A stretch of DNA of 60,690 nucleotides from Desulfarculaceae bacterium (GTDB lineage: Bacteria; Desulfobacterota; Desulfarculia; Desulfarculales; Desulfarculaceae), in NCBI GenBank assembly GCA_021737645.1, contig JAIPDO010000020.1, forward strand, positions 1 through 60,690. The letters run 5' to 3'. Below, one piece after another: positions 24,078-33,235 of this stretch. The notes under the pieces were generated by a model. The model was not told the DNA's origin, ran no database searches, and saw only the letters and a program-made list of their open reading frames with translations. Position 1 is the stretch's first letter. Each line of letters begins with the position of its first letter. The position numbers and the translations under genes were made by a program.

Positions 24078-26063
24078 TCAGGTCAGCTTCACCCTGAGGA
24101 TGTCTTCAAAGGGATCAACCCGCTCCACCATCAGCTCCACTTCCTTGCCGGGGCTCAGGTCCTGCCCGGCGCGGATGGGGATGTTCACCAGCATCATGAT
24201 GTCGGTGAGCAGCAGTTGCCAGCGTCGCATCTGGCGCTCCATGACCACGGCGGGTTGGGGCTGGTCCTGGCGCTGGCGCAGCCACTGCAAGAGCCAGTAG
24301 CGCTGACGCACCTGGCGCACCCGCATGGCCCGGCGCACTGAGGGCCCCACTTCCATGGCCACCTCTTCCAATTCCTTGGCGCTGTACAGGGGCGGGCCTC
24401 CGCACAGGACGCTGCCTATCTGGCGTTGCATCACCAGGTCCAGATAGCGGCGTATGGGGCTGGTGGCCTGGGTGTAGGGGTGCACCCCCAGACTGGAGTG
24501 CAGGCCCGGCTTGGTGGTTATCTCCACCCGGTTCAGCAGGCGGCGCTGCTTGAAGTGGTGGTAGATGTCGCTGGGGTCGCCTTCCTCGATTGGCTCCGAG
24601 GGCTTGGCCTGGGTGCGGAATAGGGCGGGCGCGCCCGAATCGGCCAGGAACAGGGCGAAGAGCCAGTTGCCCAAAATGGCGGTCTCGGCCACCATCTCCC
24701 GGCTGGGGCCGTTGCGGTCCACCCGGCGCACCCACACCTCCTTGGTGGCCGGGTCCACCCCCACCAGCACCTCGGGCAGAGGCAGGAAGTAGGCTCCCGC
24801 CTCGCCCCGGCGGCGGCGCAGGGCGTGGCATATGGCGTGCAGCGCGGCCAGGCGAGGGTCGCCTTCGAGCATGCCGTCGGCCTCGTCGTAGGTCAGGCGT
24901 TTGTGCACCTTCAAGAGGCTGCGTTCCAGGCGGTAGTCGATGAGCCGTCCCTCGGCGTCCAAGCGGGCCAAGACCGACAGGGCCGGGCGCAGCTCACCCT
25001 GGCGCAGGGAGAGCTGGTCTTCGCTCAGGCGCGGCGGCAGCATGGGCAGACGGTCATCGGGCAAATATAGGGATGTGGCCCGAAGGCGGGCTTCCTCTTC
25101 CAAGGGCCCTTCAGGGGGCATGATGGCCCCGGCGTCGGTTATGTGCACCCCCAGGGTGCCCCCGCCGTTTTCGTCGGGTTCAAAGGACAGGGCGTCGTCG
25201 AAATCGGTGGTGAAGTTGCCGTCGATGGTGAAGGTGTACAACTCGGTAAGGTCGATGCGCGCCCCGCCGTGCTCCGGGTTGGGGTCTAGAACCTGGGCCT
25301 GAGCCTCGGCCTCGGGGGCGAAATCCTGGCTGATGCCCTGGCGGATAAGCTCCAGGTTGTGGTGGGGCTCCAAGACCCCCAGACTGACCAGCAGGCGGAA
25401 AAGCTTTTTGGCCCCGCCCACCTCGGCCCCGGCGACCACCTCCTTGGCCAGCTTGACCTGAGAGGCCTCCTCTTGGAACACCAGGTAGTCCACCAGCAAC
25501 CCCGCCAGCTCCGGCGGGGCCTCGGGCATGGGGCCCTCGCTGGGCAGGCCTTTGAGGAAGTCCACCCCGGCGGCCACCTGGGCCTGGCGGGCCTGCTCCC
25601 GCTCGGCTTGAAGCCGTTTGGCCTCCAGCTGCTCGGGGCTGTAGGTCAGAAATTGACTCCCAGCCAGGCGAAAATGGACGCGCTCGTTGAACAAGGCCCG
25701 CAAGGTGGCCGAGATTTGGTCGTCGCTGAGCGGACGGCCAAAGGCGAGCTGGGCCAGGTCGCGCAGGGACAGGGGGTCGGCCTCTTCGTAGACCAGCTCC
25801 CACAACTCGGTTACGTCGACCTGCTCGGCCAACTTGTCGCGGGAGGTTTGGACCTCGGTCAAATATTCCTGCTGAGCCGCCCGAGGGGCTTCGGAGCCCA
25901 TGGCGCCCGGCGACATGAACAGAACCCGGTTGGTGTTAAGGGAGGCTTGGCGGCCCGCGACGGTGAACAGATTTAGCCGTCCTTTTTTGGCCGCCACCAC
26001 CAAACCAAGCTCAACGCGGTTTTTTTCGATGAATTCGACTAGCTGGCCAATAGGGTCGCTCAT
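24078..26063 (-). CDS. RNB-domain exoribonuclease (RNase II/R family)
   Basis: A 661-residue 3'-5' exoribonuclease. The catalytic RNB core begins near 270 with TIDGNFTTDFDDALS, in which the clustered aspartates bind the two metal ions. It continues through HITDAGAIMPPEGPLEEEARLRATSLYLPDDRLPMLP (read as separate family motifs). It ends in YTQATSPIRRYLDLVMQRQI, the strongest RNB signature. The N-terminal 250 residues are atypical: no clear cold-shock domains, and a charged helical segment about 145-165. The C-terminal S1-like segment is short. It thus resembles the divergent RNB proteins of cyanobacteria and deltaproteobacteria more than E. coli RNase R. The ATG at 26063 has CGGAGCAC upstream. 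Confidence 0.88.
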   Translation of the reverse strand: MSDPIGQLVEFIEKNRVELGLVVAAKKGRLNLFTVAGRQASLNTNRVLFMSPGAMGSEAPRAAQQEYLTEVQTSRDKLAEQVDVTELWELVYEEADPLSLRDLAQLAFGRPLSDDQISATLRALFNERVHFRLAGSQFLTYSPEQLEAKRLQAEREQARQAQVAAGVDFLKGLPSEGPMPEAPPELAGLLVDYLVFQEEASQVKLAKEVVAGAEVGGAKKLFRLLVSLGVLEPHHNLELIRQGISQDFAPEAEAQAQVLDPNPEHGGARIDLTELYTFTIDGNFTTDFDDALSFEPDENGGGTLGVHITDAGAIMPPEGPLEEEARLRATSLYLPDDRLPMLPPRLSEDQLSLRQGELRPALSVLARLDAEGRLIDYRLERSLLKVHKRLTYDEADGMLEGDPRLAALHAICHALRRRRGEAGAYFLPLPEVLVGVDPATKEVWVRRVDRNGPSREMVAETAILGNWLFALFLADSGAPALFRTQAKPSEPIEEGDPSDIYHHFKQRRLLNRVEITTKPGLHSSLGVHPYTQATSPIRRYLDLVMQRQIGSVLCGGPPLYSAKELEEVAMEVGPSVRRAMRVRQVRQRYWLLQWLRQRQDQPQPAVVMERQMRRWQLLLTDIMMLVNIPIRAGQDLSPGKEVELMVERVDPFEDILRVKLT

Positions 26064-26185
26064 TGTGCTCCGGCTTTCGCGGCAGATTGGGTAGAAGAGT
26101 CTACCGGCGGAAAGGGGGGGGTGTCAACTTGCCCCCTACCGGCCAGATGGTATTATCATTGATTGTTAAACCATAGGGAGGCCAC

Positions 26186-27562
26186 ATGGTTAAGGCCCTG
26201 TCCGCTTTTGTAATTTGCTTGGCGCTGCTCGGCATGCTTTTGCCTGCCCAGGCCGCGCCGCCGCCACGCCTGAACTTCGACCTACCCGCCCTGGACGGCG
26301 GGCGCCTGAGTCTGGAGCAATTCCGGGGACGGGTGGTTATTGTGGAGTTCTTCGCCACTTGGTGCGGTCCCTGTAAACGGGCCCTGCCCAAGCTGGACAG
26401 CTTTGCCAAGAAATACGCCGACCGGGGGGTTAGCGCCATAGCCTTCAGCGTGGACCAGGGCGGCATCCAAATGGTCAAGCCTTTCGTGGCCCGCCTGGGG
26501 TTGCAGATGCCGGTGGTGCTGGGCGAGGTGAAATGGGCCGAGGCCAACGCCGGGGTGCGGGTATTGCCCACCACCCTGGTCATAGACCCTCAGGGCATGG
26601 TGGTGCACCGTTTCGAGGGGCCGGTTTCCCACCTGCACCTGGCCAACGCGGTGCATCCCTACTTGTCCAAGGCCAAGAGCCCCCAGCCCGAAGAAGCCAA
26701 AGTAAAGCGCCGCCGTCCGGGCGACCCCCGTTTCGTGGATCTGTGGGTCACCGATGGCGAGCAGTACCAGGGCAAGGACGGCCTGTACGTGCACACGGTG
26801 GTCAACGTGGCCGATCTCACCGCGGCGCGGGGCCTGTGGCTGGCCCTGGATATATCCCCCCAAAACGGCGGGCAGACCAAGACCCTGTACCTGCGCGTCG
26901 ACGACGTGTCGGTGGAATACTTCGTGATGTTCGTGGCCTGCGACCAATTACCGCCCTTGGGCGACTCGTCATCCTACGTGGCCAGGGTTTCGGTGCTGGA
27001 CGAGCACCGCAAGGCCGTGGACTCCAGCCCGCGCTTCCCCATCGCCGCCAATTGTGGTACGGGCGGCGCTTACGCCCGGAGCATGCCCGAGCCTCAGAAA
27101 TTTACGCCTCCCACGGCTCCCGCCCCGGCCCCGCCGCCGGCGGAGAGCGACAGCCGGGCAGTGTCCATGGACGCGGCCCAAGGGCGCATCAAGTCCCTTT
27201 CGGTGACCGACGGCGAGGTATACCAGGACAAGCCCGGCTTAATGCTTCGGGTCAACTCCGACCTGGGCGATCTGCCCACCGACCAGGGCCTGTGGATGGC
27301 GGTGAATCTCTGGCCCGAAGACGCCAAGGGAAGGGCCCTGACCCGCGACGGCGACGCCGAACGGCTCTATCACCGGGTGGACAGCACCTTCCTGGACGAC
27401 TACCTGCTGTTCGTGCGTTGCGACCAGTTGCCCGCACTGCCCCCGGGAGCCAAGTTGCGCATGTGGATAACCGTGGTCATCGGCAAGCACAAGACCGTGG
27501 TGGCCCGCAGCAAGGAATTCGTGTTGGCCCATCCCTGCCAATTGGCCACCCAGGGGCGCTGA
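26186..27562 (+). CDS. Exported TlpA-like thioredoxin with a duplicated unknown C-terminal domain
   Basis: A 458-residue exported protein. A signal peptide (1-24, cleavage near AQA-AP) is followed by a TlpA/ResA-type thioredoxin domain (28-160) with the active site WCGPCK (C60, C63) and cis-proline loop VLPTT (127-131). The rest is two copies of a domain I do not recognise, at about 185-290 and 337-451, joined by a Pro/Ala linker (about 305-320). Each copy opens with VTDGExYQxKxGL, contains ARGLWLA or DQGLWMA, then CDQLPxL, and ends with a second cysteine (C252/C290 and C412/C451). The equal spacing suggests one disulfide per copy. GGAGG precedes the ATG. It stands just upstream of the ABC exporter genes. 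Confidence 0.85.
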   Translation: MVKALSAFVICLALLGMLLPAQAAPPPRLNFDLPALDGGRLSLEQFRGRVVIVEFFATWCGPCKRALPKLDSFAKKYADRGVSAIAFSVDQGGIQMVKPFVARLGLQMPVVLGEVKWAEANAGVRVLPTTLVIDPQGMVVHRFEGPVSHLHLANAVHPYLSKAKSPQPEEAKVKRRRPGDPRFVDLWVTDGEQYQGKDGLYVHTVVNVADLTAARGLWLALDISPQNGGQTKTLYLRVDDVSVEYFVMFVACDQLPPLGDSSSYVARVSVLDEHRKAVDSSPRFPIAANCGTGGAYARSMPEPQKFTPPTAPAPAPPPAESDSRAVSMDAAQGRIKSLSVTDGEVYQDKPGLMLRVNSDLGDLPTDQGLWMAVNLWPEDAKGRALTRDGDAERLYHRVDSTFLDDYLLFVRCDQLPALPPGAKLRMWITVVIGKHKTVVARSKEFVLAHPCQLATQGR

Positions 27563-27593
27563 GCCGTGCCCGTTGGTGAGATGAGGTGAGGCC

Positions 27594-29342
27594 ATGAGCG
27601 CGTGGGCCTTGTTGCGCGGTCTGACCCGGCGCAAGGCCCTGGGCCTGGGCATCGGGTTCACCGCCCTGGTGCTGGTGGACGTCTTCCAGCTCTACATACC
27701 CCGCCTGATCAAATTCGCGGTGGACGACCTCACTTTGGGCCGGGCGGACGCCCACCGCCTGATGCTCATCGGCCTGGGCATCCTGGGCCTGGCTTTGGGC
27801 ATGGTCTGTATGCGCGTGATATGGCGGCCCCTGCTCATGGGCTTTTCCCGTGAGGTGGAGCGCCAGCTTCGCCGCGAGCTTTTCGACCATCTGCAAAGCA
27901 TGCACGTGGGCTACCTGGACGACAACTCGCCGGGCGAGCTCATGGCCCGGGCCACCAACGACCTCAACAACATCCGCATGGCCACCGGTATCGGCCTGGT
28001 GGCTGCGGTGGACGGGGCCTTCATGGGCCTGGCCGCCATCGGCTTCATGCTCTACATCAGCCCTCTGCTGGCCCTGCTGGCCATATTGCCCATGCCGGCC
28101 ATCGTCATCCTCACCCGCCAGCAGAGCCGCCGTTTCCACACCCGCTTCACCAAGGTGCAGGAGGCCTTCTCGGCCATGACCGAGCAGGTGCGCGAGGTGA
28201 TAAGCGGGGTGCGCCTGATAAAGACCTACGCCCTGGCCGAGCCCGAGGAGCGCCGCCTGGAGGTGAGCGCCAGGGGGTATCTAAAACAAAACCTGAGCCT
28301 GGCCCGGGTTATGGCCCTGTTCTTCCCCTTGATGGTTTTCTTCACCAATTTGAGCTTGGCCGTGGTGGTGGGCGCGGGTGGCCCCCTGGCCGTGTTCGGC
28401 CAGATAACCCCAGGCGATTTCGTGGCCTTCACCGCCTATCTGGGCATGCTCACCTGGCCCATGATGGCCTTGGGCTGGGTGGTGAGTCTGTTGCAGCGGG
28501 CCCGCACCTCCCTGGGGCGGGTGAGCGAGGTGCTCTCGGCAGAGTCGGCGGTGCAGGACTCGCCCAATCCGGCCCATCTGCCCGCGGAGCCCAAGCTGGG
28601 GGTGGAAGTGCGAGAGCTTACCTACCGCTATCCCGGCGCGGCTGGGGACACCCTGAGAGGGGTGAGCCTCAAGGCCCCGGCCGGGCAGCTCACCGCCGTG
28701 GTGGGGCCCATCGGCAGCGGCAAGTCCACCCTGCTGCGTTTGCTGGGGCGCTTGTACGAGCCGCCCCAGGGTGCGGTGTATGTGGAGGGCATCGACGTTC
28801 TGGACCTGGCCCAGCGCGACCTGAGGGCCCACGTGGTGCAGGTGCCTCAGGAGGCGTTTCTGTTCTCCGCCACTGTTGCCCACAACCTTACCCTGGGCGA
28901 TCCCCACGCAACTAAAGAGCGCATGTGGGCCTCTCTGGAGGCTGCGGAGTTGGCAGAAGATGTGCGGGCGCTGCCCCTGGGCCTGGCCACCGAGCTGGGC
29001 GAGCGGGCCCACAACCTCAGCGGCGGCCAGCGCCAACGCCTGTGCCTGGCCAGGGCCTTGATCTTGAACCCGGCGGTGTTGGTCTTGGACGATCCCCTGT
29101 CAGCCGTGGACACCGGCACCGAGACCCGCATCCTGGCGAATCTGGCCCGCCTGCGCGCCGGGCGCACCACCCTGGTGGTGAGTCACCGCTTGGGCAGTGT
29201 GGCCTTTGCCAGCCACATCTACGTGTTGGACCAAGGCCGCCTGATGGAGCAGGGCAATCACCGTTCGCTCATGGCCCGCCAGGGTCTGTACCACGACCTG
29301 TTCGCCGAGCAGGCCATTCTGTCCGAGCTGGAGGGCAGTTAG
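27594..29342 (+). CDS. ABC exporter half-transporter with degenerate ATP site (MdlA-like)
   Basis: A 582-residue type I exporter half: six membrane helices (about 1-310) fused to an ABC ATPase. Walker A is GPIGSGKST, the signature LSGGQRQRL and the H-loop VVSHRLGS. Walker B reads LVLDDPLSAVD, with Asp in place of the catalytic Glu. That is the hallmark of the non-catalytic subunit in heterodimeric exporters such as MdlAB, BmrCD or TM287/288. The partner gene begins 2 nt after the TAG stop. Substrate is unknown; lipids, peptides or drugs are known for relatives. Confidence 0.9.
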   Translation: MSAWALLRGLTRRKALGLGIGFTALVLVDVFQLYIPRLIKFAVDDLTLGRADAHRLMLIGLGILGLALGMVCMRVIWRPLLMGFSREVERQLRRELFDHLQSMHVGYLDDNSPGELMARATNDLNNIRMATGIGLVAAVDGAFMGLAAIGFMLYISPLLALLAILPMPAIVILTRQQSRRFHTRFTKVQEAFSAMTEQVREVISGVRLIKTYALAEPEERRLEVSARGYLKQNLSLARVMALFFPLMVFFTNLSLAVVVGAGGPLAVFGQITPGDFVAFTAYLGMLTWPMMALGWVVSLLQRARTSLGRVSEVLSAESAVQDSPNPAHLPAEPKLGVEVRELTYRYPGAAGDTLRGVSLKAPAGQLTAVVGPIGSGKSTLLRLLGRLYEPPQGAVYVEGIDVLDLAQRDLRAHVVQVPQEAFLFSATVAHNLTLGDPHATKERMWASLEAAELAEDVRALPLGLATELGERAHNLSGGQRQRLCLARALILNPAVLVLDDPLSAVDTGTETRILANLARLRAGRTTLVVSHRLGSVAFASHIYVLDQGRLMEQGNHRSLMARQGLYHDLFAEQAILSELEGS

Positions 29343-29344
29343 CC

Positions 29345-31486
29345 ATGGCGCCTCCAGGTGATTTCGGCTACATGGAAGGGGACCAGCTGGGCAAGCCCTA
29401 CGATTTCCGCCTGCTCAAGCGTTTGGCCTCTTACGGGCGGCCCCATCTGGCGGTTATTCTCTTCGCCTCCCTGCTCACCTTGTTGGCCACGGGCCTGGAT
29501 TTGACCCTGCCCTACATCACCCGCTTGGCCATAGACAACTACATGGTGCGCCAGGCCCTGGAGGTGCGTCCCCAGGACGCCCCGCCCGAGCTGGCCCAAA
29601 CCCTGCGCCAGGAGGCGGGCGAGTCCTTCCTGCCCGGCCGGGGCCGGGCGGTGTTCATACCCGAGAAGGTGTGGCGGAGCCTGGACCCCCGCTTGACCGC
29701 CAAGCTGCGCGCCGCCGGGGCGGTGAGCGAGAACCCCTTTTATCTGGCCCCGCCCACCGCCGAGGCCGAGCGCCTGGCCCGGCTTCACCCCAAGGTGTTC
29801 ATCAAGGCCGGGGAACGCTGGGTCATCGCCACCCCGGACCTGGCCGGGCTGCCGGACGATCAGCTCCGCGCCCTGCGCACCCCGGACGCCTGGGGCCTGG
29901 CCCGCCTGGCCTTGTTGTTTTTGCTGGCCGCCTGCGGGGTCTTTACTTTGGGCTATTTTCAAACCATGCTTCTGGAGCGCACCGGCCAGGAGATGATGCT
30001 GGCCATGCGCCAGCAGCTCTACCGCCACCTGTTGGGCCGCGACGAGTTTTTCTACAACCGCAACCCGGTGGGCAAGCTGGTCACCCGCCTGACCAACGAC
30101 ATCCAGAACCTCAACGAGATGTTCACCAGCGCCCTGGTTTCTCTGTTCCAGGACTTCTTCGTCATCGCGGGCATCGTGGTGGTGCTGCTGTGGCTGGACT
30201 TCTATTTGGCCCTGGTGTGCCTGGCCCTCACCCCGGTGGTGGGGGCCCTGGCCTGGGCTTTCTCCCGCTTGGCCCGGGACGCCTTCCGCCGCTTGCAGGG
30301 CCATCTGGGCCGCATAAATAGCTGGCTCAGCGAGACCCTGGACGGCCTGGCTGTAATCAAGCTGTTCAGGGCCGAAAAGGCCGGGCAGGAGCAGTTCCGC
30401 GAGCTCAACGACGGCTACTTCGCGGCGGGCATGCGCCAGGTCAAGGTGTTCACCGTGTTCCTGCCCATCACCGAGCTGCTCAGCTCCCTGGCCATGGCGC
30501 TGATCATCTACTACGGCGGTGGGCGGGTTATTCAAGACCAGCTCAGCCTGGGCACCCTGGTGGCCTTTATCGCCTACATGCAGATGTTCTTCCGCCCGGT
30601 GCGCGACTTGGCCGAAAAGTACAACATCATGCAGGCGGCCATGGCCTCGGGCGAGCGCATATTCCATCTGCTGGATAACCAGGAAGCCCTGCCCGCGCCG
30701 CGCACCCCCGCGCCGGAAAAGGCCGGGCCGGGCCGGGTGGAGTTTAGCGGGGTCACCTTTGGCTACGAGCCGGGCCGCCCGGTGGTGCACGACCTAAACC
30801 TGGTGATTCCGCCGGGCCAAAGCTGGGCCGTGGTGGGCCCCACTGGGGCGGGCAAGACCAGCTTGGTCAATCTGCTCATGCGCCTTTACGACCCGGACCA
30901 AGGCAGCGTGGTCATCGACGGGGTGGACCTGAGGGACATGGACCGGGGGGACGTGGCCAAGAGAGTGGCCCTGGTGTCCCAGGAGGTGTTTTTGCTCTCA
31001 GGCACGGTGAAGGACAACATCACCCTGCACCGGGCCGAGGTGGACCAGGATCACTTGCAGCGGGCCCTGGAGGTCAGCGGCGCGGCAGAGTTCGTGGGCC
31101 ATCTGGAGCACGGCCTGGAGACCCAACTGGGCGAGGGCGCGCGCCGCCTCAGCGCGGGGCAGCGCCAGCTATTGGCCCTGGCCCGGGCGGTGGCCGGGGA
31201 ACCCCGGGTGTTGGTTTTGGACGAGGCCACCAGCAGCGTGGACCCGGTGAGCGAGCGTTTGATTCAAAAGGCCTTGCCTCGGGTCATGGCCGGGCGCACC
31301 AGCCTGGTGGTGGCCCACCGCTTGTCCACCATACAGCGAGCTGACAATATACTGGTGATGCACCAGGGCCGGGTGGTGGAGCAGGGCGGGCACTTGGAGT
31401 TGATGGACCTGGACGGGCTCTATGCCCGCCTGGTGCGCCTGCAAAGGCTCAAGAAAAAGGAGAGTCACCATGCAGATGGGGATTAA
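29345..31486 (+). CDS. ABC exporter half-transporter, catalytic partner with large loop insert (MdlB-like)
   Basis: A 713-residue exporter half. The first membrane helix (about 35-55) is followed by an unusually long soluble insert (about 70-180, with GRAVFIPEKVWRSLDP and GERWVIATPDLAGLP) before helix 2 (about 192-214), so the insert would face the periplasm. The ATPase has Walker A GPTGAGKTS, Walker B LVLDEATSSVD with the catalytic Glu, and a deviant signature LSAGQRQLL. The deviant signature pairs with the degenerate Walker B of the partner, giving one dead and one active composite site. The start is the ATG at 29345; the frame open upstream overlaps the first exporter gene and is not used. 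The 3' end overlaps the SDR gene by 17 bp. Confidence 0.9.
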   Translation: MAPPGDFGYMEGDQLGKPYDFRLLKRLASYGRPHLAVILFASLLTLLATGLDLTLPYITRLAIDNYMVRQALEVRPQDAPPELAQTLRQEAGESFLPGRGRAVFIPEKVWRSLDPRLTAKLRAAGAVSENPFYLAPPTAEAERLARLHPKVFIKAGERWVIATPDLAGLPDDQLRALRTPDAWGLARLALLFLLAACGVFTLGYFQTMLLERTGQEMMLAMRQQLYRHLLGRDEFFYNRNPVGKLVTRLTNDIQNLNEMFTSALVSLFQDFFVIAGIVVVLLWLDFYLALVCLALTPVVGALAWAFSRLARDAFRRLQGHLGRINSWLSETLDGLAVIKLFRAEKAGQEQFRELNDGYFAAGMRQVKVFTVFLPITELLSSLAMALIIYYGGGRVIQDQLSLGTLVAFIAYMQMFFRPVRDLAEKYNIMQAAMASGERIFHLLDNQEALPAPRTPAPEKAGPGRVEFSGVTFGYEPGRPVVHDLNLVIPPGQSWAVVGPTGAGKTSLVNLLMRLYDPDQGSVVIDGVDLRDMDRGDVAKRVALVSQEVFLLSGTVKDNITLHRAEVDQDHLQRALEVSGAAEFVGHLEHGLETQLGEGARRLSAGQRQLLALARAVAGEPRVLVLDEATSSVDPVSERLIQKALPRVMAGRTSLVVAHRLSTIQRADNILVMHQGRVVEQGGHLELMDLDGLYARLVRLQRLKKKESHHADGD

Positions 31487-32261
31487 GGGCCGCGTGGCCC
31501 TGGTGGGAGGGGCCAGCCGGGGCCTGGGACTGGCCGTGGCTCGGGGGCTGGCCGCCGAGGGCTGCGACCTGGCCCTGTGCGCTAGGGGCGAAGAAAAGCT
31601 CGGCCAGGCAGCGGAGCAGATCGCCGACGATTACGGGGTGAAGGTATTTGCCCAGCCGGTGGATTTGGCGTCCCAGGGCGCGGCGGCTGATTTTGCCCGG
31701 GAGGCGGCAACGGAGTTGGGCGGGGTGGACATCCTGGTGAACAACGCGGGCGGCCCGCCCACCGGCACCTTTCTGGACTTGGACGAGGAGGCCTGGCGCA
31801 AGGCGGTGGAGCTTACCCTGCTCTCGGCCCAGGCCATGACTCGCACCCTGCTGCCCGCCATGATGGAGCGGGGCTGGGGCCGGGTGGTCAACATGACCAG
31901 CGTGTCGGTGAAACAGCCCATCGCCGGTTTGATACTCAGCAACAGCGTCCGCGCGGCGGTGGTGGGCTGGGCCAAGACCCTGGCCGACGAGGTGGGGACA
32001 TCCGGGGTGACGGTCAACAACGTGCTGCCCGGCTGGATGCATACTGAGCGGGTGGACCACTTGGTCAAGGACCGCGCCGAAACCGGGGGCATCAGCCGAG
32101 AGGAGGCGCTAAAGGACGCGGTGGCGGCCATTCCCATGAAGCGCCTGGGCCAGCCCGAGGAGTTCGCCGACCTGGTGGTGTTTTTGGCCAGCCAGCGCGC
32201 CAGCTACATCACCGGGGTCAGCTACCTCATCGACGGCGGCCTGCACCGGGGGCTTACTTAG
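31470..32261 (+). CDS. SDR family protein lacking the YxxxK catalytic pair
   Basis: A 263-residue Rossmann protein. The nucleotide motif is GGASRGLGLAVARGLA (about 12-27), and NNAGG and the Ser of NMTSVSV are in place. Where classical SDRs have YxxxK it reads SNSVR (in LILSNSVRAAVVGWAKTLA), so both the tyrosine and lysine are missing. The ending GVSYLIDGGLHRGLT is normal. This matches a BKR-like SDR subgroup known to lack the standard tetrad, so activity is uncertain. The ATG at 31470 has AAGGAG at good spacing and lies inside the end of the exporter gene, which implies translational coupling. Confidence 0.85.
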   Translation: MQMGIKGRVALVGGASRGLGLAVARGLAAEGCDLALCARGEEKLGQAAEQIADDYGVKVFAQPVDLASQGAAADFAREAATELGGVDILVNNAGGPPTGTFLDLDEEAWRKAVELTLLSAQAMTRTLLPAMMERGWGRVVNMTSVSVKQPIAGLILSNSVRAAVVGWAKTLADEVGTSGVTVNNVLPGWMHTERVDHLVKDRAETGGISREEALKDAVAAIPMKRLGQPEEFADLVVFLASQRASYITGVSYLIDGGLHRGLT

Positions 32262-32270
32262 GTTTGGGGG

Positions 32271-32367
32271 CTGTACTAGATTAGAGTTTTTATATGTCCC
32301 CCCACAGCTGCAACGTTGCGAGTTGTTGCTTGGGTGTTACGTAATTAGACTTGGACTCACGCTTGGC
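32271..32367 (-). mobile_element. 3'-end remnant of an IS1595-type transposase gene, left copy
   Basis: The minus strand reads NYVTPKQQLATLQLWGDI then a TAA stop at 32290-32292. This is the same C-terminus as the right copy at 33236. About 95 bp can be aligned, including 15-20 bp past the stop that end at CTGTACTAGAT (32271), probably the insertion-sequence end. Upstream of the aligned part the frame is lost. Confidence 0.7.
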
Positions 32368-32435
32368 CGAACCGCCGAGGGTAGCTCAGCCTTCCGAGCC
32401 GTTGACAATGCGCCGAATATCCCAGCTGGCTCACA

Positions 32436-33182
32436 TCACCGCGCCATCAGCGCGAACACACCCCATCCGAGGTATTCGCGCGTGTAGGCGGCGTAGCGTT
32501 TTGGTTCCAAAATCAGTTTGGCTCTAACCTCTTTCGCCAAGTCGTCCTCGGGATTCGCTTTGAGCCATCGGCGCATGGTGAGCCACTTGGCCGCTTCGTA
32601 CCTATCCCAGCCTTCTTGGTCAGCCAGAACCATTTCCACAACGTCGTAGTCGAGGTCGCCGAAAGACGCGAGAAGTTCTGGAAGCATGAGAAAGTCAGAG
32701 ATGGAACTGGCAAAGCAGGCCTTGGCGACGTCTTGCGTCGGTGGTAACCGCAGCCAGTAGGGCCCGCCGATGAGGATGATTCCCTCGGAGCGGAGACTCT
32801 TCGCCAGAAGCTCGATGGTGCCGGCGACTCCCCCACCGATCCACGTGGCACCGAGACAGGCTGCCACATCGACCTTTTCGTCGGCGACGTAGCCGACAGC
32901 GTCGTCGTGGATGAACTCGACTCGATCGGCGACTCCGAGTTCTTCAGCGCGGAGTTTCGCTTGCTCGGTGAACAACTGGCTCATGTCGATGCCGACACCG
33001 GTGATCCTGTAATCGCGTGCCCAGGTGCACAGCATCTCGCCCGAACCGCTGCCGAGGTCGAGCACAAGAGCCCCCGATTCCAGGCGCAACGCTGCGCCGA
33101 GAGTGGCGAGCTTTTCTGGTGTGAGCGGGTTATGGATGCGGTGAGCACTTTCGGTGATGTTGAAGATACGTGGGATGTCCAA
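32436..33182 (-). CDS. Class I SAM-dependent methyltransferase on a transposase-flanked segment
   Basis: A 248-residue UbiE-like methyltransferase. The SAM-binding motif I is LVLDLGSGSGEML (39-51), the acidic end of strand 2 is GVGIDMSQ (about 63-70), and EFIHDDAVGYV follows. It resembles a conserved methyltransferase type that I recall being scattered among unrelated environmental bacteria. The substrate is unknown. By eye the gene has a lower GC content and less skewed third codon positions than both neighbours. It lies between two 3' fragments of the same transposase gene, which supports recent acquisition. No ribosome-binding site of note is visible before the ATG at 33182. Confidence 0.88.
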   Translation of the reverse strand: MDIPRIFNITESAHRIHNPLTPEKLATLGAALRLESGALVLDLGSGSGEMLCTWARDYRITGVGIDMSQLFTEQAKLRAEELGVADRVEFIHDDAVGYVADEKVDVAACLGATWIGGGVAGTIELLAKSLRSEGIILIGGPYWLRLPPTQDVAKACFASSISDFLMLPELLASFGDLDYDVVEMVLADQEGWDRYEAAKWLTMRRWLKANPEDDLAKEVRAKLILEPKRYAAYTREYLGWGVFALMAR

Positions 33183-33235
33183 TGCACAAAATCCTTTTAC
33201 TAGGTTGTGTAATAACTGGAAGATACTCTTAATGA

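Noticed and set aside
28925..29344. Upstream extension of the second ABC exporter gene
   Set aside because: This part of the frame overlaps the first exporter's ATPase domain; the ATG at 29345 starts the family domain 2 nt after the previous stop.
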